Assembly (NCBI GenBank): GCA_937902425.1
Contig: CALFNB010000498.1
Location: 1 to 36,994 of the forward strand
Origin: an uncultured Acetobacteraceae bacterium
GTDB lineage: Bacteria; Pseudomonadota; Alphaproteobacteria; Acetobacterales; Acetobacteraceae
Length of the DNA: 36,994 bases
Direction of reading: 5' to 3'
Shown: positions 17,438 through 27,050 of the stretch, one piece after another
Layout: the number at the start of each line of letters is the position of its first letter
Numbering within the stretch: position 1 is the first letter of the stretch
Program-made: the position numbers and the translations under genes
The notes under the pieces: generated by a model
Seen by the model: the letters and a program-made list of their open reading frames with translations, nothing else
Database searches by the model: none
Told to the model about the DNA's origin: nothing

Positions 17438-17498
17438 GGCGGCAAGTTAGCGGAATTGGTTGTTGTTGCCAGACCGCGCGAAGATCACTAAGTTACAC

Positions 17499-17521
17499 GG
17501 GTGAAATCGGAAAAATCACCC
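17499..17521. promoter_or_regulatory. Candidate operator: GGGTGA-N11-TCACCC inverted repeat
   Basis: 6-bp perfect arms 17499-17504 / 17516-17521 ending directly at ATG 17522 of ccdA. Confidence 0.4.
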
Positions 17522-17791
17522 ATGTCTGATGCCTTGTTTGACCGTCGCGCCCGCCGCAAGACCGTGAGCCTGACCATCAATGCCGATCTTTTGGAAAAGG
17601 CCAGAGCGGCGGGGATTAATGCCTCCCGCACCGCCGAGGCCAGCCTCGAGCAGGCGCTGCGTGAACACCATCGCGAGCAGTTGCGCAAGGAATTCGCCCA
17701 GGATTTGCGAACCTGGGAGGACTATGTCGACAAGCATGGCAATCCCAACGATGACTGGCGGGAAATGTGTCGCGAAGCCGATGCAACATGA
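17522..17791 (+). CDS. ccdA: CcdA-like type II antitoxin
   Basis: 'RRKTVSLTINADLLEKARAAGINASRTAEASLEQALRE...WREMCREADA'; overlaps a CcdB-like ORF. Confidence 0.85.
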   Translation: MSDALFDRRARRKTVSLTINADLLEKARAAGINASRTAEASLEQALREHHREQLRKEFAQDLRTWEDYVDKHGNPNDDWREMCREADAT

Positions 17792-18089
17792 GGTGTTCGT
17801 AAACCCCACGGAAAGATTTCGAGCGGCTTTTCCATTTATCGCCGAACTCCAGGCGGACGTCGCGGAAGGGCGGGACCGAATGGTCGCACCCATGGCGCGT
17901 ACGACCGCTGTGCCTCCCACGCCGGCGCGACTGTCGCCGATTGTTCAGCATGGCGGTCAGGCTTTCTACCTGGTGCTGCCTCTCATCGGGCTTCTCCCAC
18001 GAAACCGTCTGACAAAGCCCGTGGGCACGATCCGCGCCTACCGCGATGACATCGTCCGCGCGATCGACTGGCTGTTCACCGGCGTTTGA
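17781..18089 (+). CDS. ccdB: CcdB-like type II toxin
   Basis: 'MQHEVFVNPTERFRAAFPFIAELQADVAEGRDRMVAPMA...GTIRAYRDDIVRAIDWLFTGV' matches CcdB termini; overlaps ccdA by 11 nt. Confidence 0.85.
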   Translation: MQHEVFVNPTERFRAAFPFIAELQADVAEGRDRMVAPMARTTAVPPTPARLSPIVQHGGQAFYLVLPLIGLLPRNRLTKPVGTIRAYRDDIVRAIDWLFTGV

Positions 18090-18098
18090 CGCGCGGGG

Positions 18099-19448
18099 TT
18101 ACTCCGCCGCCGCCTCAGCGGATACCGGTTTCGCGAGGCGCGCCCGCAACCGGTTCGTATCCAGCGCGCCTTCCCATTTCGCCACCACCACCGTCGCGAC
18201 GCCGTTGCCTATCAGGTTGGTCAGCGCCCGGGCCTCCGACATGAAGCGATCAACGCCCAATATGAGGGCGATCGAGGCGACGGGGATCGTGCCGACGGAG
18301 GACAAGGTCGCCGCCAGCACGATGAAGCCCGACCCGGTGACGCCCGCCGCGCCCTTCGAGGTCAACAGCAGTACCGCGAGGATGCCAATCTGTTGCCACA
18401 ACGAAAGGTCCGTGTTGGTCGCCTGCGCCAGGAACAGCGCCGCCATCGTAAGATAAATGCACGTGCCATCAAGATTGAACGAGTATCCGGTCGGGATGAC
18501 CATGCCGACGACCGATGCCTCGCAGCCCAGGTCCTCCATTTTGGCGATCATTCTGGGCAGCACGCTTTCCGAGGACGACGTGCCAAGGACGATCAGCAAC
18601 TCTTCCTTGATATAGCGAATGAAGCTGACGATGCTGAAGCCGGACAGCGCGCAGATGATGCCAAGCACCACGAAGATGAAGATCAGGCAGGTCAGATAGA
18701 CCGCCGCCATCAACTGGCCGAGCGACAGCAGCGTCACGAGCCCATATCGGCCGATGGTGAAAGCCATCGCTCCAAACGCGCCCAGTGGAGCGACTTTCAT
18801 GATCACGGCGACGACGCCGAACAACGCCTGCGACGCCTGCTCGATCACCCCGAGCAGCGGCTTGCCACGTTCGCCAAGCGCCTGCAGGCCGACCGCGAAC
18901 AACACCGCGAAGAACAATACCTGAAGGATTTCGCCCTCGGAGAAGGCGCTGACGACGGTGTCCGGAATGATGTGCATCAGCGTGCCGACGACATCCTGTT
19001 CTTTCGATTTGGCGACGAAGGTCGTGATGCTTTTGGTATCGATCGTCGTCGCGTCGATGTTCATTCCGGCACCGGGCCGCAGTACGTTGATGACGGCCAT
19101 GCCGACCACCAGCGCCGCCGTCGTGACCAGCTCGAAATAAAGCAGCGCTTTAAGCCCGACGCGCCCGACCTTCTTCATGTCGCCCATGTTCGCGATGCCA
19201 TGCACGACGGTGCAGAAGATGATCGGCGCGATCAGCATGCGGATCATCTTGATGAACGCGTCGCCGAACGGCTTCATCGCCTCCGCCCACCCGAGCGGCA
19301 GAATAATCAGGCCACGCAACGATTCCGGCACGACCTTCGGATTACTGGGTGACAGCACGCCCAGTACGACGCCGATTAAGATCGCCAGCAGAACCTTGAA
19401 GTACAGGCTTCTGTGGAATGGCGGGTGAACCGCCGGAGAGGATGCCAT
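18099..19448 (-). CDS. dctA: C4-dicarboxylate transporter (dicarboxylate/amino acid:cation symporter)
   Basis: '[15 protein letters not shown]', '[23 protein letters not shown]', '[20 protein letters not shown]', '[29 protein letters not shown]'. Confidence 0.95.
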   Translation of the reverse strand: MASSPAVHPPFHRSLYFKVLLAILIGVVLGVLSPSNPKVVPESLRGLIILPLGWAEAMKPFGDAFIKMIRMLIAPIIFCTVVHGIANMGDMKKVGRVGLKALLYFELVTTAALVVGMAVINVLRPGAGMNIDATTIDTKSITTFVAKSKEQDVVGTLMHIIPDTVVSAFSEGEILQVLFFAVLFAVGLQALGERGKPLLGVIEQASQALFGVVAVIMKVAPLGAFGAMAFTIGRYGLVTLLSLGQLMAAVYLTCLIFIFVVLGIICALSGFSIVSFIRYIKEELLIVLGTSSSESVLPRMIAKMEDLGCEASVVGMVIPTGYSFNLDGTCIYLTMAALFLAQATNTDLSLWQQIGILAVLLLTSKGAAGVTGSGFIVLAATLSSVGTIPVASIALILGVDRFMSEARALTNLIGNGVATVVVAKWEGALDTNRLRARLAKPVSAEAAAE

Positions 19449-19474
19449 GACGTTTCCTTACCATCTGGTCCTTA

Positions 19475-20272
19475 TTATTTCGTGGCACGATACCACGCCG
19501 GATGCCGCTTTTCGCGGAATGCCGTGGTCCCTTCGTGGCCCTCGGCCGACGCGCGTTGCGTCCAGCCCTCGTGCGCCAGCAGCGTCATTCGCCGATCGTC
19601 CAGCAGCAGGCCGTTGGCACCGAGGAAGCTGCGCTTGGTCATTGCGATTGCCTCGGGGCCGCTCAGGAAGATCGCGTCCAGCACGGCGGCGAGTTTGCCT
19701 TCCATCGCCGCTTCATCGACGACCTCATGCACCAGACCGATCCGTTCCGCCTCGCGCGCGTCGAACCGTTCGCCGGTCAGTGCGTAGCGGCGTGTGTGGC
19801 GCAGGCCGATGGCATTGACCATGTGGGTGGAGATTGGCGTTGGCGACACTCCGACACGGACCTCGGTGATGCCAAACAGTGAGTCAGGTGTCGCGAACGC
19901 CACGTCAACGCAGCATAAAATCCCAACGCCGCCGCCGAAACAGGCGCCATGCACCAGCGCGATCGTTGGCTTCGGGAACTCGTTCAACAACTGCATCGCG
20001 CGTGTGGTGGCCAGCGAGGCGGCGAAATTCTCCGCCGGCGGATAATGCGCGACCTCGTTCAGCCATCGTATATCGGCACCAGCCTGGAAGTGTTTCCCGG
20101 CGCCGCGGATCACCAGGCACCGCACGCCGGCATCGCTCGCCAGCCGTTCCAGCCCGCCGATCAAACCGTCAAGCATCGCGGCGTTGTAGGCGTTGCCGAC
20201 CTCGGGCCGGTTCAGTGTCACGCTGGCGACGCCGCGGTCATCGACGTCCAGCAGAACGACATCCCGGCTCAT
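19475..20272 (-). CDS. Enoyl-CoA hydratase/isomerase family protein
   Basis: 'VASVTLNRPEVGNAYNAAML', 'HFQAGADIRWL', 'HGACFGGGVGILCCVDVAFA' crotonase motifs. Confidence 0.92.
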   Translation of the reverse strand: MSRDVVLLDVDDRGVASVTLNRPEVGNAYNAAMLDGLIGGLERLASDAGVRCLVIRGAGKHFQAGADIRWLNEVAHYPPAENFAASLATTRAMQLLNEFPKPTIALVHGACFGGGVGILCCVDVAFATPDSLFGITEVRVGVSPTPISTHMVNAIGLRHTRRYALTGERFDAREAERIGLVHEVVDEAAMEGKLAAVLDAIFLSGPEAIAMTKRSFLGANGLLLDDRRMTLLAHEGWTQRASAEGHEGTTAFREKRHPAWYRATK

Positions 20273-21201
20273 GATGCGACGACCTTTCCCGGATCGGTAT
20301 TGCCGCCACATATCACCACGCCGACCCGCGCGCCTTGCGGAGGATCAAATCTGCCGGAGACCACCGCGGCCAGAGCGGTGGCGCCGCCCGGCTCGGCGAT
20401 CAGCCGCATTTGCTCCCACAACAGGCGTTGCGTGGCGGCGATCTGCTCGTCCGTCACCAGCACCGCGCCCGTCACGAACGATTGGGCGATCGGAAACATC
20501 AATGCGCCCACCTGCCGCGCGCCCAACGAGTCGGCGGCGAGGCCGGACACCGGGCAGTCCAGCGGCCGGCCGACCAGCATGGCGGTGGTCAATGTCGGGC
20601 ACCCTTCCGGCTCGACGCAAATGATCTCCGCCGAGCCCGCGTACCAGGCGGCGATGCCGCCGATCAATCCGCCGCCGCCAGTGGCGACGAGGATATGGGT
20701 CAGCTCCGGCGCATCCATCTGGAACTCGCGGCCCACGGTGCCCTGACCGGCGAGGACGTCGGCATGGTCGTAGGCGTGGACCTCCAGAGCGCCGGTCTCG
20801 GCCTGCCGCGCGCGGGAGGCGGCGAGTGCATCGGCATAGGCCTCGCCCCCCTGAACCACGTGCGCGCCATAACTCGCGATACGATTGACCTTGGTGGCGG
20901 GGGTACCGGCGGGAACGAAGATCTCCGCGGTGACGCCGAGGGCGCGGGCGGCGTAGGCGACAGCCGCGCCGTGATTGCCGCCGGACGCGGCGATGACGCC
21001 GGATTCCGGGATCGTGGCGCTCAACAGTCGATTGAATGCTCCGCGTGGCTTGAAACTTCCGGTATGCTGCAACAACTCCAGTTTCAACTTTACCGGGAAA
21101 TCGAGCGACAGCGATCGAGCGTCGATTTCCGTCACGGGCGTGTGACGGATATGCGCTGCGAGGCGGGCGGCGGCGGTTTTGATGTCGGAGCGCGTGATCA
21201 T
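20269..21201 (-). CDS. Threonine/serine dehydratase-like PLP enzyme (fold type II)
   Basis: 'LKLELLQHTGSFKPRGAFNRLL' PLP lysine motif, 'ASGGNHGAAVAYAARALGV', 'GGGGLIGG'. Confidence 0.9.
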   Translation of the reverse strand: MITRSDIKTAAARLAAHIRHTPVTEIDARSLSLDFPVKLKLELLQHTGSFKPRGAFNRLLSATIPESGVIAASGGNHGAAVAYAARALGVTAEIFVPAGTPATKVNRIASYGAHVVQGGEAYADALAASRARQAETGALEVHAYDHADVLAGQGTVGREFQMDAPELTHILVATGGGGLIGGIAAWYAGSAEIICVEPEGCPTLTTAMLVGRPLDCPVSGLAADSLGARQVGALMFPIAQSFVTGAVLVTDEQIAATQRLLWEQMRLIAEPGGATALAAVVSGRFDPPQGARVGVVICGGNTDPGKVVAS

Positions 21202-21468
21202 GATGCGGCGGACGCTCGCACGCGACGATTGCGGCGGCAAGGCGATCGGGATTTATGTGCCCTGGAGTCGTGGCCTGGAGCATGGCGCGAAATCGTGCTT
21301 TCTTTCCCGGCGATCAGGGATCACAGTGCTCAGGTCGGGATACTGCGCGCGGTTTCTCTTGGCTCTGAGACCTGCCGCGGCGAGCCGACCGACAGGGATG
21401 GTCTGGACGACGACGGCCATGACAGGAGTGTGCGGTGCGTCATTGTTTCGGCGGGCTGATTTAAGACC

Positions 21469-21903
21469 ATGGGCGCCGGCGTCCGGGTGCACGGCAGTTG
21501 CGTGGCGCGCGACGGCGCCGGTGTCTTGATTCTTGGCCCATCAGGCGCGGGAAAATCCGATCTCGCGTTGCGGCTGCTCAGCCGGGGCTTCGTCCTCGTC
21601 GCGGATGATCAGGTCGACATCGTCGATGGTTTCGCCCAGGCACCGGATGCGCTGGCCGGATTGCTGGAAGTGCGCGGCCTCGGGATCGTGCGGCTGCCGT
21701 ATCTGTCCGGCATCATACTTAAGCTCGTCGTTGCTTTGACCGATCAAAGCGAACGCCTGCCCGGTCCGGAACGTCATGCCGCGCTTGACCTGCCGCTGGT
21801 GCGCCTGAAGGCCTCCGGCGCGTCCGCTCCCGATCGTGTCGCGCTCGCCCTCGACTGTGTGCTTGGCCGCGTCCCCCAACTCGCCGGAGCCTTCGCGGCA
21901 TGA
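21469..21903 (+). CDS. hprK: HPr kinase/phosphorylase, short C-terminal-domain type
   Basis: 'VHGSCVARDGAGVLILGPSGAGKSDLALRLLSRGFVLVADDQVDI' P-loop and capping region; lacks the N-terminal domain, as in other alphaproteobacteria. Confidence 0.92.
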   Translation: MGAGVRVHGSCVARDGAGVLILGPSGAGKSDLALRLLSRGFVLVADDQVDIVDGFAQAPDALAGLLEVRGLGIVRLPYLSGIILKLVVALTDQSERLPGPERHAALDLPLVRLKASGASAPDRVALALDCVLGRVPQLAGAFAA

Positions 21904-22982
21904 GTGACGCGCCGATCCCCGATACGCCCGTCCTTGATACTGGGCAGCGCAGGATCGTGGTGGTGACGGGGCTGTCGGGGGGCGGCAAGGCGTCCATCCT
22001 CCACGCGTTGGAGGATGTCGGCTATGACGCAGTCGATAATTTACCGCTCGGGCTGGTGCGGGACGTCGCCAGCCGAACCGACCGCGACATCGCGATCGGC
22101 ATCGATGCCCGCACCCGCGGTTTCAACGCCGACCTGGTGCTGGAGATGTTGGCCACCCTGCGCCGCAACCCAGCCCTGCTTCCCGAGCTTGTCTTCGTCT
22201 GGGCTGACGAAGCGACTCTGTTACGGCGATATACCGAGACCAGGCGCCGGCATCCGTTGGCACCGCGCGGCCGCGTGGCCGAAGGGATCGAAATCGAACA
22301 GGAAATCACGGCGCGTTTGCGAGAAGCAGCCAATCTGATCATCGATACGTCGGACCTGCCGCTCGCCCGGTTACGTCAGCTGATCGAGCGCCATTTCGGT
22401 CCGCGCGGTAACGAAAACGACACCTGCATGGTGGTTTCGTTGATTTCCTTCGCTTACGCCAAGGGCTTGCCGAAGGAGGCGGACCTTGTGTTTGACGCGC
22501 GGTTCTTGCGTAACCCCCATTACGATCCCATCTTGCGGGCTCGGACGGGGCTTGACCCGGAAGTTGGCGCCTATATACGCGAAGATCAGGACTACGCGGC
22601 ATACCTGTCACGGATATGCGATCTGGTCGATCTGGTGCTGCCGAGATTCGTACACGAAGGTAAGAAATACGCCACGATCGCGATTGGATGCACCGGGGGG
22701 CGGCATCGATCCGTTTATTTGATTGAGCGTCTCGCCGCCCATTTGTCGTCACGACTCGCCGCGACGCAGGCGGCAGGAGAGAGCGGATTGGACTGGCGCC
22801 AGACGGTAACCCATCGCGAACTGGACTTGCAAGGGCAGGCCACGGGGTCGCGGGCTGGCGAAGCACTGATGGGGGACAGGTTGGCGGGCGCGGAAAACAT
22901 GGCGCCGGAACGGGCTCGAAATCATGTTCAGGCTGACGGCGATGGCCAACAGACCGCGCCGATTCAGGCACAGGAGGCCTGA
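21900..22982 (+). CDS. rapZ: RNase adapter protein RapZ (YvcJ family)
   Basis: 'VVVTGLSGGGKASILHALEDVGYDAVDNLP', 'SFAYAKGLPKEADLVFDARFLRNPHYDP', 'AIGCTGGRHRSVYLIERLA'. Confidence 0.95.
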   Translation: MSDAPIPDTPVLDTGQRRIVVVTGLSGGGKASILHALEDVGYDAVDNLPLGLVRDVASRTDRDIAIGIDARTRGFNADLVLEMLATLRRNPALLPELVFVWADEATLLRRYTETRRRHPLAPRGRVAEGIEIEQEITARLREAANLIIDTSDLPLARLRQLIERHFGPRGNENDTCMVVSLISFAYAKGLPKEADLVFDARFLRNPHYDPILRARTGLDPEVGAYIREDQDYAAYLSRICDLVDLVLPRFVHEGKKYATIAIGCTGGRHRSVYLIERLAAHLSSRLAATQAAGESGLDWRQTVTHRELDLQGQATGSRAGEALMGDRLAGAENMAPERARNHVQADGDGQQTAPIQAQEA

Positions 22983-23071
22983 GAACAGATCATGACTCAC
23001 CTTAAAGACAGAGGGCTTTCCAATGGGCGGTGTCCCATTCAGAGAGCCGGTTGGGGCACGTCAGACCACAA

Positions 23072-23500
23072 ATGATCGGCATGATCCTGGTCACCCATGG
23101 GCGCCTGGCGGAGGAACTTCGCCTCGCGATGGAACACGTGGTCGGCGCGCAGCGTGGCGTTGACACGGTATGTATCGGGCCCGACGACGACGTCGAAACC
23201 CGGCGCGCCGAGATCCAGGCCTGTATCGGGCGGTGCGACACCGGCGACGGGGTCGTCTTGCTGACCGATATGTTTGGCGGCACGCCGTCGAACCTCGCGA
23301 TCTCGATGATGGAGCGGAAGGGCGTCGAGGTCATCGCCGGCGTCAACCTGCCGATGCTGGTGAAGCTCGCCAAGGTGCGCTCCAGCCAGCCGCTCGCCGA
23401 CGCGGTCACCTGCGCCGAACAGGCTGGGCGCAAATACATCGCCGCCGCGTCGCATGTGCTGCATGGCTGCCGGACCAACGGAACGCCCTGTCCGGAATGA
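23072..23500 (+). CDS. PTS system mannose-type EIIA component
   Basis: 'MIGMILVTHGRLAEELRLAMEHVVG', 'GDGVVLLTDMFGGTPSNLAISMM' (EIIA-Man fold with phosphorylatable His10-type residue). Confidence 0.93.
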   Translation: MIGMILVTHGRLAEELRLAMEHVVGAQRGVDTVCIGPDDDVETRRAEIQACIGRCDTGDGVVLLTDMFGGTPSNLAISMMERKGVEVIAGVNLPMLVKLAKVRSSQPLADAVTCAEQAGRKYIAAASHVLHGCRTNGTPCPE

Positions 23501-23520
23501 CCCCCCGCGGCCGCGTTATC

Positions 23521-23562
23521 CCCCGGGCTTCCTTATGTTCGCCCCGGGCTTCCTTACGTTCG
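23521..23562. repeat. Two tandem 21-bp copies
   Basis: CCCCGGGCTTCCTTATGTTCG / CCCCGGGCTTCCTTACGTTCG, one mismatch, ending 2 bp before the ptsH ATG. Confidence 0.9.
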
Positions 23563-23564
23563 CG

Positions 23565-23858
23565 ATGACCGAGGGCGGGCCGCCGGTTCTGACCCGCACC
23601 GTCACCATCGCCAACAAGCGAGGCCTGCACGCACGCGCGGCGGCCAAATTTGTTACCGTCGCGGAGCGCTTCGGCGCCTCGGTGGAGGTTGTGCGCGGCG
23701 ATGAGCCTCCGGTCTCCGCCCGCTCCATCATGGGCCTGATGATGCTGGGTGCCGGTAAGGGCTGCGAACTGGAACTCCGGGCCGAGGGCTGGGACGCGAA
23801 GGAGGCGCTGGACGCCCTGACAGCCCTGGTGGAATCAGGCTTCGATGAACGCGACTAG
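23565..23858 (+). CDS. ptsH: Phosphocarrier protein HPr
   Basis: 'NKRGLHARAAAKFVTVAERF' (His15 site) and 'SARSIMGLMMLGAGKG' (Ser46 site). Confidence 0.93.
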   Translation: MTEGGPPVLTRTVTIANKRGLHARAAAKFVTVAERFGASVEVVRGDEPPVSARSIMGLMMLGAGKGCELELRAEGWDAKEALDALTALVESGFDERD

Positions 23859-25704
23859 CCCAGGATCGGGGGGGCCGGTACCGTATGGGCAAGGGCCTGG
23901 CGGGCCTGCTCGGGCGCGGCGGACGGAGCGGCGGTTTGCTGGCATCGCCATATCGGCCGGGGTCGCCATCGGTCCGGTGTTTTATGCCAAAGAGCCGGAA
24001 ATTCCGGTCACTCAGTCCAAAATCGCCGCCGCCGATATCGCCGCCGAGGGCGCCCGCCTGGACGCCGCCATCGTGCAATCGCGCAAGCAACTGACCAAGC
24101 TGCGCGGCCGGCTGGCGGTGCTGCCCGAGGAAAGTCAGGCGGAAATCGCCCCGCTGATCGACGCTTATTTGCGGATGATCGGTCCGTCCCGCCTCGTGCG
24201 CGGCATCAGGCGGCGGGTCGAGGAGACATTACTCTCCGCCGAAAGCGCCGTCACGGCCGAAGCCGACGCGATCGCGAGCGCGATCATGGGGCAGGCCGAG
24301 CCCGGCCTGAACGCCGAGGACCGCGCCAGCCTCAATCGCCGCGCGGAGGAGGTGCGGGAAATCGCCCGCCGTATCGTGCGCAATCTGACGCGCACGCCGT
24401 TCCGCAGTTTCGCCGGGTTGCCGGACGGCGCCATCCTGGTCAGCGAGTCGCTGCGTCCGGCCGATGCCGCGCTGCTCGATCCGTCGCGGCTCGCGGGTGT
24501 GGCCGCTGATGAGGGTGGCACGGACGGTCATACCGCGGTGATGCTGCGCGCTCTGGGTGTGCCGTCGGTGTTGGGGGCCGCGGGTCTGACGCAATCGGCG
24601 CGGCCGGGGGACATCGTGGTGGTGGACGGCATCGCCGGCTCGGTCACGCTGAACCCGAGCGCGGAGACGGTGGCGACCGCGCGCCGTGCCGTCGCTGCTT
24701 TCGCGCGGGAGCGGCAGCGTTACGCGCGGCTGCGTCGTTTGGCGGCGGAAACGACCGACGGCGAGACGGTGGAACTGCAGGCCAATTTCGAACTGCCGAT
24801 CGAGTTGCCGCTGATCGCGCAATCGGGCGCGCAGGGGATTGGATTGTTGCGCACCGAGTTCTTGTTCATGAACCGCGATTCGGTGCCCGATGAGAACAAT
24901 CAGGCGGAAACGTATCGCGGCATCGTCGAGGCGATGAATGGCGATTCCGTCACCATCCGCGTGCTGGATTGGGGTGGCGAGAAGGACATCGAGGCGCTGT
25001 CGAACGCGGGCCTCGTGCCGGACATTTCCGATGTCAATCCGGCGATGGGGCTGCGCGGCCTGCGTCTGCTGCTGCGGCGGCCGGAGTTGTTCGAGACGCA
25101 GCTCGCCGCCATCCTGCGCGCGTCGATGCATGGCCCGGTGCGGGTGCTGCTGCCGATGGTGACGACTGTGTCGGAGGTGCGTGCGGCACGCGAGACTTAT
25201 GAACGGGTGGCGAGGCGTTTGCGTCGCCGCGGCGAGCGCGTTCCGGAGAAACTGCCGCCGCTTGGTATCATGATCGAAACGCCCGGCGCCGCGTTGAGCG
25301 CCGATGCGTTGGCGTTGGAAGCGGATTTCTTCGCCATCGGGACGAACGATCTGACCGCGCATACGCTGGCGGTCGATCGCGGCGAAAGCGATGTGGCGGA
25401 GATGTACGATCCGTTGCATCCGGCGGTGCTGCGGCTGATCCAGTTCGCCACCGAGGCGGCGTTGCGGATGCGGATGCCGGTGTCGCTGTGCGGGGAGATG
25501 GCGGGGGATCCTCGGGTCACGCCGTTGCTGCTGGGGTTGGGACTGCGGGCGTTCAGTATGAACGCGTCGGCGGTGCCGCGGGTGAAGCATGTCGTGCGGT
25601 CGGTGGACTCGGATGCGTGCGTGCGGTTCGCGCGCCGGGTGATGGAGCAGGCGGATCCGGAACAGATCGTTGCGTTGTTGGCGGGGTTTCGCGGGGGTGG
25701 GTGA
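23845..25704 (+). CDS. ptsI: Phosphoenolpyruvate-protein phosphotransferase (Enzyme I)
   Basis: 'GGTDGHTAVMLRALGVPSVLG' phospho-His region, 'GIGLLRTEFLFMNR', 'FFAIGTNDLTAHTLAVDR', 'SLCGEMAGDP'; overlaps ptsH by 14 nt. Confidence 0.95.
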   Translation: MNATSPGSGGPVPYGQGPGGPARARRTERRFAGIAISAGVAIGPVFYAKEPEIPVTQSKIAAADIAAEGARLDAAIVQSRKQLTKLRGRLAVLPEESQAEIAPLIDAYLRMIGPSRLVRGIRRRVEETLLSAESAVTAEADAIASAIMGQAEPGLNAEDRASLNRRAEEVREIARRIVRNLTRTPFRSFAGLPDGAILVSESLRPADAALLDPSRLAGVAADEGGTDGHTAVMLRALGVPSVLGAAGLTQSARPGDIVVVDGIAGSVTLNPSAETVATARRAVAAFARERQRYARLRRLAAETTDGETVELQANFELPIELPLIAQSGAQGIGLLRTEFLFMNRDSVPDENNQAETYRGIVEAMNGDSVTIRVLDWGGEKDIEALSNAGLVPDISDVNPAMGLRGLRLLLRRPELFETQLAAILRASMHGPVRVLLPMVTTVSEVRAARETYERVARRLRRRGERVPEKLPPLGIMIETPGAALSADALALEADFFAIGTNDLTAHTLAVDRGESDVAEMYDPLHPAVLRLIQFATEAALRMRMPVSLCGEMAGDPRVTPLLLGLGLRAFSMNASAVPRVKHVVRSVDSDACVRFARRVMEQADPEQIVALLAGFRGGG

Positions 25705-25722
25705 GGGACGATACCTCACGAC

Positions 25723-27050
25723 TCCCCTCATTTTTATATTGCACCGAAAGTATCAACGAAAACCTTTTGTTCAGAGAGCATCGCGGCGAACCGCGCGATC
25801 AACGGGTCCAGCCGCTGCTCCGGCATCATGGGGATCAAATCGTACCGCATGCAACCCTGACGGAACAGCGAATGGGTGCGCCGTTTGCTGGTGTTCGATT
25901 TCAGGAACCGGTCATAACCGAGAGCCTCGCCCGCCGCCCCGAGCAAAGTCAGCAAAGCGATGGCCAGAGCGTTCAACAACCACATCCGGTCGCGGCGGAT
26001 GGGTGATTGTACGTGGATCGACTTCATGCCCATACCGAAACGTAGATCCTTGGTATCGCGAAAGCCGCATTCGATACCCCAGCGTTTGCCATACAGCTTC
26101 ATCAGGTCGCTGGCTTTCCTGTCCGTGTGACTGGTGGCCAGGCACCAGGCTCCTTTCATGTCCTTGTCGCGCACACAGGCCACGGTTCCCACCTGATATT
26201 GATCGGCCGTCACCTTCGCGCCGCGCAAAACGCGCGCCCGCCCGCCCGGCCCAATCCAGCCAAGGGCGGTACGCTCCTCGCCATCCCCCGCCGTCACCTT
26301 GATGTTGCCGCGAAAGCGAATGACGTAATCGAAATGCAGTTCCTCGGTCAGCACCCGGTAGAGTTTCTGATCGCCGAAGCCGCGGTCGGCGACGATACAG
26401 ACCTTGACCTCCGCCGGCAGCATGTCGGCCAGCCGGACGAGCACCTTGTATTCGTACTCATTGCGATGGTTCTTGAGCGTGGCGGTGTCGCGCGGCCGTG
26501 CCGGGTCATGAGCGAGAGCATGATCGTGGTCTGCTTATCCGCATCGAAGTCGGTCCAGTCCATCGCAACCTTTATGTCGCTGCGAGACCCCACCACGTAA
26601 CGGACCCAGTGGAACAGGACGGCGTCGATGTCGATCCCATCGTTGGACAGCAGCCGGTCCACCTGCTTGATCGCGTGTTTGGTGATCAGGCCGCGCGCCA
26701 GTGCGAGCCCCTGACCGATCGTATTGACCGCCAGCGACGCGGTTCTGATGACCCCGAGCGTGGCGTTGGCGAGAGACAGCACGCGTTTGGCATGCGGATC
26801 GCCGTCGAACAGGCTGGTCAGGAAGCGGTTCACGTCCTGCAGAAGCCAAGGGTCTTGTCCGGTTTCATCGTTTACCCCGCGCATCGTGTCGCATGCCGGG
26901 AGATTCGATAGTCGAAGGATTCGGGCAACCGGAACGCGACGAACGGAATATTGCGAATCGACAAGGCGCCGTCAGGATTCTTTTGGAAAAGCCAAGGCCG
27001 TCATCTCGATTCTTATATCGCGCGACAGATTTGGTCGGAAAATGAGGGGA
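25723..27050. mobile_element. IS4-family insertion sequence remnant
   Basis: 12-bp terminal inverted repeats TCCCCTCATTTT (25723-25734) and AAAATGAGGGGA (27039-27050) bracket an IS4-type transposase; no target duplication visible. Confidence 0.75.
25734..26884 (-). pseudogene. IS4-family transposase, frame-disrupted
   Basis: N-terminal part (26348-26884 frame) has 'AMDWTDFDAD'; C-terminal part (25734-26444 frame) has 'IVADRGFGD' and YREK signature 'YGKRWGIECGFRDTKD'; the two frames meet near 26480. Confidence 0.85.

Noticed and set aside
24229-25731. 500-aa minus-strand ORF
   Set aside because: Antisense to ptsI; His/Arg/Gln-rich low-complexity shadow translation.
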